64,000 nt of DNA from Aliiroseovarius sp. S1123 (GTDB lineage: Bacteria > Pseudomonadota > Alphaproteobacteria > Rhodobacterales > Rhodobacteraceae). This document shows positions 19,002 through 27,222 of this stretch, in pieces. The notes below the pieces were generated by a model. The model had not been told where the DNA came from, did not search any database, and saw only the letters and a program-made list of their open reading frames with translations. Position numbers and translations under genes: made by a program. Location: assembly GCF_023015885.1 (NCBI RefSeq), contig NZ_JALKBE010000005.1, positions 124,001-188,000 of the forward strand, read 5' to 3'. Position 1 is the first letter of the stretch. Every line of letters begins with the position of its first letter.

Positions 19002-19991
19002 TCAGCTCCCATTAAAAACCCCGACGGGATCTCGGTTGGATAGCCGTGCTAAAAACCAATCAACATATCCCGAAAGATACTTGGACGCTGGACCTTTGAA
19101 CTGTCTGATGAAGTCCTCGTATCTCGAATGCAGAGAGTTGATGTTCTGTATGTGATGCGAGGCCGTTGCCTTGGCTTTGCCCTTGGCACCACCCACCACA
19201 AAATGCTCCAACCCTTTCGCCTGGGCGAAACGGCCGTAAGCTCGTAAGGCATCACTGCAGAGGACAGCGTCAGCTGGAACCACCGAGTTCAGGGCCTTAT
19301 GAATCGTCGCATTGGCCCTGTCGGGTATCCTCTGAGCCATCTTGGCCCCACCACGATCGACCACAGTTAGGATCGGCAGCTGCCAACGGCTGAGACCGCG
19401 CTGCATCTTCACGCCCAGCTTGGCGTATTCATACCAGCGCAACCTTGGCGGCTTGGGGTAATTGAGCGGGTCTCGCTTGTGCCTCACCCATTCACGGGAT
19501 CCCTTCCTGGATTCCTTCTGGTAGGTCTCGTCCACCTCGACGATGCCGGAAAAATGTACGTCAGATGAACCTCTTAGCTCCTGCATGATGATCATCCGCC
19601 ACCGCCAGATGGTGTGCTTGTCGAGACGGAGGCGATTGGCCAGTTGTCGAATGGAAGAGGGTGCCCGAGTTCCCAGCATATCTCGGATCACTTCGAGAAA
19701 TAGATCTGGCCGGTGGATGTGCCCGATCCTGGAAGTCGTCCTACCGCAGAAAGTCTTTTGACAGCCCAGGCAACGATAGCGTTGAACCTTAGTCCGAGTC
19801 CTCCCCCACTTCTGGCGACGGTCATTACCGCAATGCGGACACTTGTGTTCTTGTTCCGTTCGTGATTCAATTTCGGCCAGGGCTTCGGTTTTTCTCCGAA
19901 CATCCCTAATCTTTGTTCTGGCGTCCTCGATTTGCGCCGGATTCAGCTCACTGAACCGGTCGAGGAAATGCCTAAAGTCGTGTGCCTGCAC
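19002..19991 (-). CDS. IS1595-family transposase
   Basis: A 329-aa DDE-type transposase. Residues about 50-78 are the N-terminal zinc ribbon (CPHCGNDRRQKWG ... CLGC). An HTH region follows (APSSIRQLANRLRLDKHTIW), then the catalytic core with Asp in IVEVDETYQ and in AVLCSDALRAY. The family hallmark near the C-terminus is HHIQNINSLHSRYEDFIRQF and GPASKYLSGYVDWFLARL. The start is GTG 19991 with GGAG seven bases before it. The frame is intact end to end. Its promoter must lie in the 70 bases between the start and the right inverted repeat. Confidence 0.93.
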   Translation of the reverse strand: MQAHDFRHFLDRFSELNPAQIEDARTKIRDVRRKTEALAEIESRTEQEHKCPHCGNDRRQKWGRTRTKVQRYRCLGCQKTFCGRTTSRIGHIHRPDLFLEVIRDMLGTRAPSSIRQLANRLRLDKHTIWRWRMIIMQELRGSSDVHFSGIVEVDETYQKESRKGSREWVRHKRDPLNYPKPPRLRWYEYAKLGVKMQRGLSRWQLPILTVVDRGGAKMAQRIPDRANATIHKALNSVVPADAVLCSDALRAYGRFAQAKGLEHFVVGGAKGKAKATASHHIQNINSLHSRYEDFIRQFKGPASKYLSGYVDWFLARLSNRDPVGVFNGS

Positions 19992-20061
19992 GATCCGCTC
20001 CGCTGTTTTTAGGAGCTATATTGGCCAATTATGAAAATCCGAAGGCGATACGAAAAAATTC

Positions 20062-20085
20062 CCAACACGCTTTGCGGACACGACA
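20062..20085. repeat. Right terminal inverted repeat of the IS
   Basis: Exact complement of the left terminal repeat at 17898-17921. Confidence 0.95.
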
Positions 20086-20093
20086 AATAATAA
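20086..20093. repeat. Target-site duplication, right copy
   Basis: AATAATAA, identical to the left copy at 17890-17897. Confidence 0.9.
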
Positions 20094-20313
20094 TGAACTT
20101 AGGCTGAATGTAGGTCTTTGCACAACCTTAAAGGGATGTTGGCAGGCTAACACTACCGAAGCTTTGATATTACCATTACTGCAATCCGGATCATTCCGTT
20201 CAGCAGAATGAAGCGCGGCTGTGGAAGTGTTGCCGTTGCGCCTTTAAACCCTTTAAAACCCCGGCCTGTCCCGCGTCAAAAGGTTTAAAGATTTCCACCC
20301 GTCACGCGGCCCC

Positions 20314-21258
20314 TCATCCCCCAAGAAACTTCCGGGCGGCGGTGACGGCTCTTTCCGTATAAAGCGCGACCTTCGGGCCGGTCGGATCATAGCGCGGGAC
20401 CGCCCAGCCCATCGACGCGAAGCGGCGCATCATCAGGAACATGGGCAGCAGGTCTTCCGCCTCTTGGCTCAGCGCGCGGTGGTCCCGATACCCCGCCAAC
20501 GCGGCGGCCTTGATTGCCTCATAGGCGGGTTCGTCTTCGTTCTGCGACAGCATTACCGCAAGGTCGTATAGCCGGAACCCAAAGCCCGCATCGTCGAAGT
20601 CGATCAGGGTTAGTAAGCTATTGTGAACAAATACATTCTCTCGCAATGCGTCTGCGTGGATCAGTCCGAAATCCGCACCGTTCTCAAGAAAGACCGTTGC
20701 CAGATCATGCGCCACAGCGCGGGCGCGCAATACCATGTTTCGCTCGTCCTCGCTCAGCGCCGGGCACTCCCAGAACCGTCCCCAGAACGGCTCGTCCCCG
20801 AGCAATCCCGGGATGTCCCACCGGTGCCGTGTGAAGCCATCGGGCAGGGGGATATCGTCGGTCAAATTGTGCAGCCTCGCCAGCTCGGCGCCGACTTTGC
20901 GATATAGCGCGGCCTGATCATCGGGCGAGCCGTCCAGCGGCACGCCGCTTTCCCCGATCGGTGCGCCCTCGACCCACGACACCATCGTCGCGCATTGGTC
21001 TGCGCCGAGTGAAAACACCAGATCGCCATCTGCTGTCGGGATCGGGGACGGCACCCGCATGCCACGCTCGGCCAGCGCCCCCATCCAGTCCAGTTCCGAC
21101 CGAATGGCGGCCTTTGATTGATACCCCGGACGGTGCAACCGAAGCGCGGCGGGCTTGCCGGAAATCCGCACCTCATGCACCGCGTTTTCGCGGTCCTTGA
21201 TCATCCGCACATGCTGTGCGTTCCATGCCTTCAGGGCTTGCTTCAAAACGGCGCTCAT
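20314..21258 (-). CDS. APH-family small-molecule kinase
   Basis: A 314-aa aminoglycoside-phosphotransferase-fold kinase. Seen: the N-lobe (ENAVHEVRISGKPAALRLHRP), the catalytic loop GLIHADALRENVFVH with HxD, and the metal-binding LTLIDFDDAGFGFRLYDLA. Its ATG overlaps the stop of a class III aminotransferase-like gene as ATGA, so the two are co-translated. This pair resembles hydroxylysine kinase plus AGXT2L-type phospho-lyases, in which an amino alcohol is phosphorylated and then eliminated. Hydroxylysine, ethanolamine or a related compound is the best guess; antibiotic resistance is unlikely in this context. Upstream of its stop, 20094-20313 shows no gene. Confidence 0.82.
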   Translation of the reverse strand: MSAVLKQALKAWNAQHVRMIKDRENAVHEVRISGKPAALRLHRPGYQSKAAIRSELDWMGALAERGMRVPSPIPTADGDLVFSLGADQCATMVSWVEGAPIGESGVPLDGSPDDQAALYRKVGAELARLHNLTDDIPLPDGFTRHRWDIPGLLGDEPFWGRFWECPALSEDERNMVLRARAVAHDLATVFLENGADFGLIHADALRENVFVHNSLLTLIDFDDAGFGFRLYDLAVMLSQNEDEPAYEAIKAAALAGYRDHRALSQEAEDLLPMFLMMRRFASMGWAVPRYDPTGPKVALYTERAVTAARKFLGG

Positions 21259-22532
21259 GCGGGAACGGCTTTCAATGCGGCGTCCAGATTCTCGGCCAGA
21301 AGGTCGGCTTGCGCGCGGTCAAAACACATCGGCGGGCGGATTTTGATCCCGTGATAATGCCGCCCCATCAGATGCAACAGAACACCACGATTTCGCATCT
21401 CCTCGACCAGATCTTTGCAGAATGTGGTCGCGCCCTCCGGGTCCCCGTCTCGCGTGAATTCGATGCCCATGAACATGCCCGCGCCGCGTGTATCCGCGAT
21501 CAGCGGGTGCGCCAGTTCATGAAGCAACCCCAAGGCATAGTCGCCAGTGTCGCGTGCGTTCTGAACCAGCTCTTCTTCTTCCAGCACATCCAGAACCGCC
21601 ATCGCGGCGGCAGCAGACACCGGGTTGCCACCGAAGGTGTTGAAGTACCCAAAGCGCGTGCGGAACTCGGCCATGATCTCGGGGCGCGTCACGACCGCTG
21701 CCACAGGATGCCCGTTCCCCATCGGCTTCCCCATGGTCACGATGTCAGGCGCCAATCCGATGCGGTCATGCCCCCAGAAATTGCGCCCCGTGCGGCCAAA
21801 GCCCGGCTGCACCTCGTCTGCGATGATGATGCCACCGGCCTTGCGGACCACTGCGACGGTTGGCTCGAGGAAGCCCTTGGGCAATGTGTGGAAGCCCTCG
21901 TTAGCGAAGAACGGATCGAGGATCAGCGTGCCGAAGCCGTATCCAGCCTCTTCCAGCGCATCAATCGCACGCTGGATTTCTGCGGCAAATGCTTGTGGTT
22001 GCGCCTCCGCGCTGCCGCCCAACGGGAACAACGTATCCGGCGCAGGCACCTTCTTGACCCAATCCACCGGCCCGCCAATCGGCGTGCGTTTCGATGACAT
22101 CTGGCTGACCAAATCTGTATTGCCGTGGTAGGTATTGTCGGTGCAGATGATGCCCACCTTTTCGGTCATCGCGCGTCCCATGCGCAGGGCAATGTCGTTG
22201 GCCTCGGATCCGGTGCAGACCATGATCATCGTCTCCAGCCCGTGGTCCATCGTGCCGGTCAGGCGTTCGGCATAATCCAGAATCCCTTCGTGCAGGTACC
22301 GTGTGTGGGTGTTCAGGGTCGAGGCCTGCTTGGTGATCGCTTCGACCACTTTCGGATGGGCGTGACCGACATGCGGGACGTTGTTGTAGCAGTCCAGATA
22401 GCGGTTTCCATCCGCGTCCCACAGCCATGTCCCTTCGCCGCGCACCACATGAACCGGCTCTCGATAGAAGGTGGTCATGTTCGGGCCAAGAAGTCGCGCG
22501 CGTCGGTCCAGAATCGAAGAGGTATCGGCCAT
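21255..22532 (-). CDS. Class III PLP enzyme, AGXT2L-type phospho-lyase or aminotransferase
   Basis: A 425-aa fold-type I PLP enzyme. Key parts are GEGTWLWDADGNRYLDCYNN, the phosphate-binding TGSEANDIALRMGR, IIADEVQPGFGRTG, and the PLP lysine K269 in DIVTMGKPMGNGHPVAAVV. The motif around CYNNVPHVGHAHP resembles ethanolamine-phosphate and phosphohydroxylysine phospho-lyases more than transaminases, though that call is from memory. The start at ATG 22532 has GGAG eight bases upstream; the longer frame to 22589 lacks a site. It is first in a two-gene operon with the overlapping APH-type kinase. Confidence 0.85.
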   Translation of the reverse strand: MADTSSILDRRARLLGPNMTTFYREPVHVVRGEGTWLWDADGNRYLDCYNNVPHVGHAHPKVVEAITKQASTLNTHTRYLHEGILDYAERLTGTMDHGLETMIMVCTGSEANDIALRMGRAMTEKVGIICTDNTYHGNTDLVSQMSSKRTPIGGPVDWVKKVPAPDTLFPLGGSAEAQPQAFAAEIQRAIDALEEAGYGFGTLILDPFFANEGFHTLPKGFLEPTVAVVRKAGGIIIADEVQPGFGRTGRNFWGHDRIGLAPDIVTMGKPMGNGHPVAAVVTRPEIMAEFRTRFGYFNTFGGNPVSAAAAMAVLDVLEEEELVQNARDTGDYALGLLHELAHPLIADTRGAGMFMGIEFTRDGDPEGATTFCKDLVEEMRNRGVLLHLMGRHYHGIKIRPPMCFDRAQADLLAENLDAALKAVPA

Positions 22533-22632
22533 GTCATGCTCCGCTGTATTTGGATGGTGCGGTCCGTTCGGTGTGCGGACCCTGCCCATGTGGGGATGCT
22601 ACGCCATAGTAATTGCGTTGTTAAGTAAATAG

Positions 22633-23052
22633 TCAGTCGTCCGTGACCCGCCCACGCAGAGCCTTAACCTGTCCGCGTTTGGTTTTGGTGTCCATGCGCC
22701 GGCGTTGCGAGCCCTTCGTCGGTTTCGTTGGGATACGCCGCTTGGGCGCGACCAGCGCTTTGCGGATCATCTCGGCCAGACGTTCGGCGGCGATCTCGCG
22801 GTTGCGGGCTTGGCTTCTTGTGTCTTCGACGCGGATGGTGATCGCGCCATCCTGCGCCCATTTCCGTCCCGCGATACGCTTCAACCGAGCCTTCACGGCC
22901 TGCGTCAGATGGGGCGATCGTGCTGCTTCGAACCGCAATTCGACAGCGGTCGAGACCTTGTTCACATTCTGCCCGCCGGGGCCGGACGAACGTGAAAAGC
23001 TTTCGCTGAGTTCCCAGTCTTGCAGGGTGATATCGTCATTCACGCGGATCAT
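22633..23052 (-). CDS. arfB: Alternative ribosome-rescue hydrolase ArfB
   Basis: Peptidyl-tRNA hydrolase that frees ribosomes stalled on mRNA without a stop codon. The 139-aa protein has the release-factor loop SSGPGGQNVNKVSTAVELR with GGQ at residues 26-28. Its basic C-terminal tail (KPTKGSQRRRMDTKTKRGQVKAL) enters the empty mRNA channel in known members. The length distinguishes it from RF1/RF2. It is monocistronic, with a strong terminator of the upstream unit 47 bases before its ATG. Confidence 0.93.
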   Translation of the reverse strand: MIRVNDDITLQDWELSESFSRSSGPGGQNVNKVSTAVELRFEAARSPHLTQAVKARLKRIAGRKWAQDGAITIRVEDTRSQARNREIAAERLAEMIRKALVAPKRRIPTKPTKGSQRRRMDTKTKRGQVKALRGRVTDD

Positions 23053-23098
23053 GGGGGCACCCTAGCCAATCACATCCGTGACGGGAATGGCAGATACG

Positions 23099-23129
23099 AA
23101 AAAGGGTCGTTCCATCGGAACGACCCTTT
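23099..23129 (-). terminator. Strong Rho-independent terminator
   Basis: On the minus strand a 13-bp stem (AAAGGGTCGTTCC / GGAACGACCCTTT, loop GAT) runs into a T tract. It ends the small RNA/short ORF unit that reads from about 23280. Confidence 0.88.
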
Positions 23130-23213
23130 CGAGAATTTAGGAGGTGGGGCCGGTTAGAACTGCGTCAACTCGGCCCGCGTTTCAGTTCGAGGGCTGCCTC
23201 GAACCACCGCGAC

Positions 23214-23255
23214 CTAGATTGTCCCAGCACCTCGCTCCGTTGCATCTCTTGACAT
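23214..23255 (-). CDS. 13-codon small ORF at the head of the sRNA candidate
   Basis: Reads MSRDATERGAGTI and stops. An almost perfect ribosome site (AAAGGAGGTG) precedes the ATG by five bases, far better than chance. It could encode a small peptide, act as a leader ORF sensing translation, or mark the RNA as dual-function. Confidence 0.45.
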   Translation of the reverse strand: MSRDATERGAGTI

Positions 23256-23323
23256 GGACACCTCCTTTCTCGCTGTTTCTATATCTAGGAGCGTGCCACA
23301 TATTTTGCGTTTGTCAAAACTTT

Positions 23324-23944
23324 TCACGCAGGATTTGGTGAAAGTTTTGTGACCAGGACGCGGAACGGCACCAGTGCCAGCAGTGCCAATGCCAGTTTCA
23401 CCATCCAGTCAGCAACGGCCAAAGACACCCATAGCGGGGCCATCGGACCTGCGCCCAAAAGCGGCAAAACCTCGCCCGCCCAGCTAACGTCGTTGGCGGG
23501 TTCTAGGAAAGTCAGAGTGCCTGAAAACGCGATGGTGAAGAAGATTGCGGTGTCGACCGAGCTGCCGATCAGGGTCGAGACAACCGGTGCACGCCACCAA
23601 CGACCTTCGCGCAGACGGTCAAAGATTGCGACGTCCAGAAGCTGTGCGGTCAGGAAGGCAAGGCCGGATCCCATGGCGATGCGCAGGGTCACAAGCGGAC
23701 CGAACTCGCCGATGATCTGGGTGCCGATGAAGCTGCAGATCACACCAGTGACGAAACCGGCGAAGACGACTTTGCGCGCAGCGGATACACCGTAAACGCG
23801 GTTCATCACGTCGGTGACAAGGAAAGCGAGCGGGTAGGTGAAGGCGCCCCAGGTCAGCCAGTTGCCGAACAGGAATTGCACCAGAATGTTTGAGGCCACG
23901 ACGATGGCGGCCATGGCGATTACGCCAGGAAGAAGACGGGTCAT
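23324..23944 (-). CDS. yhhQ: Queuosine precursor transporter (YhhQ/VUT family)
   Basis: Imports a queuosine precursor (7-cyano-7-deazaguanine in E. coli) across the inner membrane. 206 aa with about six hydrophobic segments; signatures are GNWLTWGAFTYPLAFLVTDV, MNRVYGVSAARKVV, and SGLAFLTAQLLDVAIFDRLR with the acidic pair in membrane spans. I chose ATG 23944 because the family starts just before the first span (MTRLLPGVIAMAAIVV); the frame extends to 24034 without support. No preQ1 riboswitch could be seen in the roughly 110-base leader. Confidence 0.9.
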   Translation of the reverse strand: MTRLLPGVIAMAAIVVASNILVQFLFGNWLTWGAFTYPLAFLVTDVMNRVYGVSAARKVVFAGFVTGVICSFIGTQIIGEFGPLVTLRIAMGSGLAFLTAQLLDVAIFDRLREGRWWRAPVVSTLIGSSVDTAIFFTIAFSGTLTFLEPANDVSWAGEVLPLLGAGPMAPLWVSLAVADWMVKLALALLALVPFRVLVTKLSPNPA

Positions 23945-24060
23945 ATTGTTGGTCCGTTTTAGCAAGGTTGCGGAGACTTGGCCCCTGAATGTCAGGGACG
24001 GGGTGCTCTTACAGTGGGAAAACGGACAGATCAACCCTTGTGAAAAAGGGGGATGTTGGG

Positions 24061-24987
24061 TCAGTTTGCGATCTTGTCCGACCGTGCTGCGTGGGTTGGG
24101 ACCACATATTCAACAAATTCCGTGGTCTGGTAGAACTTGAAATTGTCGTCTGACACCATCGTCAGGCGGATGTTTCCATCCGTGTCACGCCAGACGGCAA
24201 GCCCTTCCAGATTGTCATGCAGGCCGACAGGGGTGCGCAGAAGTTCGACCTCGTTTGTGAAGCCGTCCGGGGTGATATCGAAGCGGCGGACGCGGTTGGT
24301 GAAGCCCAGAATTCCGCTGAGGTGACGCTCGAGAAGATAGAATTTTCCATCCGGGCCGATGTCGGCGCCCACCGGAAGATAGGGCGCGAAACGCGGGATC
24401 GCGAAGGGTTTGTCCCATGTCTGGCTTCCAGCCCGCAGGCGATAGACCGGAAAGGGCGAGCCCTCGACGCCTGTCCGCTCTGGGATGGTGTAAAGCGTAC
24501 CGTCGCGGTCGATCGCCAAGGCCTCGAGCGACGAGTTGTTCTGCAATCCCTTAAAGTCTGGATGCCCTTTTAGCGCGCGTCCTTTGGTCCGCAGGCCGGC
24601 AAAGCGCATCACGCGGTGTTTGGCCTCGAAGCTTACGAAAATCGGACCGTCCATGTTCGTGGCCAGCCCCTCGCTGTCCGCTCTGAACCGGCCAAACGGG
24701 GTGCCCTTCGGGGATTTCAGCGGGCCAAGTCGGGTGGTGTTCAGACCCGAGATCACGCCATCCTTGCGATCAAAACTGCCTTTGGCGATATAGCCACGGT
24801 CGGTGATCGCGATGAAGTCTTTGCCATCCTCGCTGACTTCAAGCCCGGAAAACCCGCCGAAATGTTCGCCCGTGCCGTGCCAGCGATAGGCCGACACAAG
24901 CTGCGCGTCCGATACCGGTTGCGCACCAAGATCAAGCGCCAGAAGCGCGGCAAGTGCCGCTATCGCGATGACAAAACGGGTCCGCAT
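24061..24987 (-). CDS. Secreted esterase-like-activity-of-phytase domain protein
   Basis: A 308-aa exported protein. The signal peptide is [23 protein letters not shown]. The rest is the phytase-like beta-propeller family PF13449, with [63 protein letters not shown] and [12 protein letters not shown]. The ATG at 24987 has AAGGA at ten bases and lies inside the 3' end of mepA (28-base overlap), so translation is coupled to that gene. Substrate unknown; the phytase label is by fold only. Confidence 0.85.
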   Translation of the reverse strand: MRTRFVIAIAALAALLALDLGAQPVSDAQLVSAYRWHGTGEHFGGFSGLEVSEDGKDFIAITDRGYIAKGSFDRKDGVISGLNTTRLGPLKSPKGTPFGRFRADSEGLATNMDGPIFVSFEAKHRVMRFAGLRTKGRALKGHPDFKGLQNNSSLEALAIDRDGTLYTIPERTGVEGSPFPVYRLRAGSQTWDKPFAIPRFAPYLPVGADIGPDGKFYLLERHLSGILGFTNRVRRFDITPDGFTNEVELLRTPVGLHDNLEGLAVWRDTDGNIRLTMVSDDNFKFYQTTEFVEYVVPTHAARSDKIAN

Positions 24988-25826
24988 TGGTTGGGAAGAT
25001 CCTTTAGGGTCAGAGGACCGCGAGGCTTGCGCGGAGTTGTCGTTTTCGGAGCGGGTTTGGGGTGCAGAATATCTTGCACCCATTGTTCTGCGTCCTTGCA
25101 CCCATCACCAGCGGGCGGCGGTGCCTGATCCACGCAGCCTTTCACGCCTTTGGGGCAGGAAAGCCGGACGTGGAAGTGATAGTGATGTCCCCACCACGGG
25201 CGGATTTTTCGCAGCCAGCTTCGGTCGCCCTTGGCGTCTTTGCACATCTGCACCTTTGCGCCGGGGAAGACAAAGATCCGCGCCACACGTTTGTCTTTTG
25301 CGGCGGCCTTGATGATCTCGTGATGCGCGCGGGTCCAGTTCTTGTTTACGTAAGCACCCTTGGACCGGCGGGTTGAAATCGACGACAGCGCCTCGCGCTC
25401 GGACGCGCTGAGGTTCAGGCGTTTGGGCGGCAGCATCCAAATATCGGCATCCAGCCCGATCTGGTGCGAGCGGTGGCCGGTCAGCATCGGACCGCCACGC
25501 GGCTGGCTGAGGTCGCCGACGTACAGCCCCTTCCATCCGGGTTGCTGGGCGGCTTTGCGCGACAGTTTTTCCACGAAGTCGATCAGCTCGGGGTGGCCCC
25601 AGTTGCGATTGCGCGACAGGCGCATGGCTTGCCATGTCGGCCCAGACTCGGCCAGTTGCTCGGCCCCGGCCAAGCAGCCCTTGGCGTAGGACCCGAACGA
25701 GGCAGGACGGCTGGCTGTTCCGTTACGTGCCGCGCCGAACAGCTCTTTCGCGGGTTGTTGGGCAGCCGCAGGCACCCCGGTCAGGGCGAGGCCAGCAATC
25801 AGGATCAGCTTGTGAAACAGTTTCAT
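24960..25826 (-). CDS. mepA: Penicillin-insensitive murein endopeptidase
   Basis: Periplasmic LAS-type metallo-endopeptidase cutting D-Ala-meso-DAP cross-links in peptidoglycan. 288 aa with signal peptide [22 protein letters not shown]. Zinc ligands are visible in [15 protein letters not shown] and in [16 protein letters not shown], and cysteines ([19 protein letters not shown]) match the family's disulfides. It starts 8 bp after the stop of the MFS gene and overlaps the next gene, forming one operon. Confidence 0.94.
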   Translation of the reverse strand: MKLFHKLILIAGLALTGVPAAAQQPAKELFGAARNGTASRPASFGSYAKGCLAGAEQLAESGPTWQAMRLSRNRNWGHPELIDFVEKLSRKAAQQPGWKGLYVGDLSQPRGGPMLTGHRSHQIGLDADIWMLPPKRLNLSASEREALSSISTRRSKGAYVNKNWTRAHHEIIKAAAKDKRVARIFVFPGAKVQMCKDAKGDRSWLRKIRPWWGHHYHFHVRLSCPKGVKGCVDQAPPPAGDGCKDAEQWVQDILHPKPAPKTTTPRKPRGPLTLKDLPNQCGPVLSSR

Positions 25827-25834
25827 ATGAAAAC

Positions 25835-27166
25835 CTACGCGTGTGTGCCTTTGGGTTTAACCCAGATCAGTAGGACAAGTCCCAGTATAAAGAGCCCGAT
25901 AAGCGGGGAGACGCCGAGCTGTTGGCTGCCCGTCGCCGCCGTGATGATGCCGATCAGGAAGGGCGCAAGGAAGCTGGTGGCCTTGCCTGCAAGGGCGTAA
26001 AGGCCGAACGCTTCGGTCATGCGCTCGGGGTTGGCTTGGCGCACCATCATCGTGCGGCTGGCCGATTGCAGCGCGCCTCCAGCAGCCCCGATTAGTGCGC
26101 CCAAGATGTAAAACCCGATATCTGGCAGCTTGCTGTTTGCCTCGACCGGCATTCCAAACACGCTCTCGCGTGAAATGAAGACGATGCAGATGGCCACAAA
26201 GGTCAGCACCAGAATGCAGATGGTGATCACCGGCTTGGGACCAAAGCGTCGGTCTGCGCGCCCGCCGATCCATGCAAAGATCGCTCCGGTGATGATCGCG
26301 AGAATGCCGAAGATGCCGACGTCTACCACGGACCAGTTCAACACGCCTGCCGCATAGATACCGCCAAACGTGTACATCCCGTTCAGCGCATCGCGATAGA
26401 ACATCGAGCTGCTGAGATAGGCAAACAGGCTGGGGGACTTCGGCAGCGACCGAATGGTCTTCCACAGGCTTGCCAGCGCGTGCCGGACCAACAGGGGGTC
26501 ACTGCTAACGGGCTTCGGGTCGCGCACCCACAGGAAGAACGGGATCATGAACAGCGCGTACCAAACCGCGGTCAGCGGGCCGACAAAACGCGTGCCCTCT
26601 TTCGCAGCCGGGTCCAGTCCGAAGGGGGGCGTCATGCCGATCAGGGTTTTGCCATTGGGCTGTTCAACGAACAGCGCCAGCATGATAATCAGGGTGAGAA
26701 GGCCTCCGATATAGCCAAAGGCCCACCCATTGCCGGAAATGCTGCCGATTTCCTCGCGCGAGCCGAGGTCGGGCAGCATCGCGTTGGTAAAGATCGTCGC
26801 GAACTCCATCCCGATCAGGCCGATGCCGAAGAGGATCAGAATAAGCGTCATGTTGAAATTGTCGGGAGCTGCATACCACAGCCCGAAACTGCCGATCACA
26901 TACATGATCGAAAACAGCCAGATCCATCGCAAGCGGTTGCCAGAGTTATCGGCGAAGGCGCCCAGAATAGGCGCCAGCAGCGCGATGATCAGGCCGCAGG
27001 TGCCAACAGCAAACCCCCAACTGGCCTGCGCTTGCGCGCCATCGCCCACCACGGTCTTGAAATACGGGGCGAAGACGAAGGTCAGGATCAACGTGTTATA
27101 GGGCTGGCTGGCCCAATCGAAAAAGAACCATCCCCAAATGCGCTTACGTGCCGAGATCTCTGCCAT
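25835..27166 (-). CDS. MFS permease, UMF1 (Atg22-like) family
   Basis: A 443-aa inner-membrane permease with twelve predicted spans. The UMF1 signature at the N-terminus is WGWFFFDWASQPYNTLILTF, and RMTEAFGLYALAGKATSFL marks the C-terminal half. Autophagy protein 22 is the eukaryotic relative; bacterial substrates are mostly undefined. It heads the MFS-mepA-phytase-like operon, so release of murein-derived compounds is possible but speculative. Confidence 0.88.
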   Translation of the reverse strand: MAEISARKRIWGWFFFDWASQPYNTLILTFVFAPYFKTVVGDGAQAQASWGFAVGTCGLIIALLAPILGAFADNSGNRLRWIWLFSIMYVIGSFGLWYAAPDNFNMTLILILFGIGLIGMEFATIFTNAMLPDLGSREEIGSISGNGWAFGYIGGLLTLIIMLALFVEQPNGKTLIGMTPPFGLDPAAKEGTRFVGPLTAVWYALFMIPFFLWVRDPKPVSSDPLLVRHALASLWKTIRSLPKSPSLFAYLSSSMFYRDALNGMYTFGGIYAAGVLNWSVVDVGIFGILAIITGAIFAWIGGRADRRFGPKPVITICILVLTFVAICIVFISRESVFGMPVEANSKLPDIGFYILGALIGAAGGALQSASRTMMVRQANPERMTEAFGLYALAGKATSFLAPFLIGIITAATGSQQLGVSPLIGLFILGLVLLIWVKPKGTHA

Positions 27167-27222
27167 GTTTGCCCCCTGTTTTTTGCGATCAAACAGGGAA
27201 AAGCCCGCGCGGGCAAGAGAAC

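Larger units (their letters stand above)
17898..20085 (-). mobile_element. IS1595-type insertion sequence carrying a toxin-antitoxin passenger
   Basis: A complete 2188-bp element bounded by perfect 24-bp inverted repeats (17898-17921, starting TGTCGTGTCCGCAAAGCG; complement at 20062-20085) and flanked by the 8-bp direct repeat AATAATAA. Eight-base duplications are the rule for the IS1595 family. It encodes one transposase (19002-19991) and a HigBA-like pair (18062-18768), all on the minus strand, plus a palindromic operator and a perfect hairpin (18000-18022). Intact ends, matching duplications and an undamaged transposase imply recent insertion and possible activity. It lies 24 bp upstream of the coiled-coil gene's ATG. 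Confidence 0.93.
23099..23280 (-). ncRNA. Candidate structured small RNA
   Basis: Between yhhQ and arfB, the minus strand carries a short ORF, then a perfect hairpin GTTCGAGG-CAGC-CCTCGAAC (23185-23204). A GGGCCG/CGGCCC pairing around an 18-base loop follows, and then an unpaired C-rich stretch CCCCACCTCCT that is complementary to a Shine-Dalgarno sequence. The unit closes with a strong terminator. This layout is that of a trans-acting sRNA of the anti-SD kind known in Rhodobacteraceae. A TTGACA (complement of 23312-23317) lies upstream, but no matching -10 was clear, so the 5' end is approximate. It could also be a processed 3' UTR of yhhQ. Confidence 0.5.

Noticed and set aside
22643-23065. 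Plus-strand frame of 140 codons opposite arfB
   Set aside because: The minus strand encodes a complete GGQ protein; the plus frame has no recognisable features.
23945-24060. PreQ1 riboswitch in front of yhhQ
   Set aside because: The gene type invites one, but neither the type I A-rich tail pattern nor a type II pseudoknot could be recognised in the leader.
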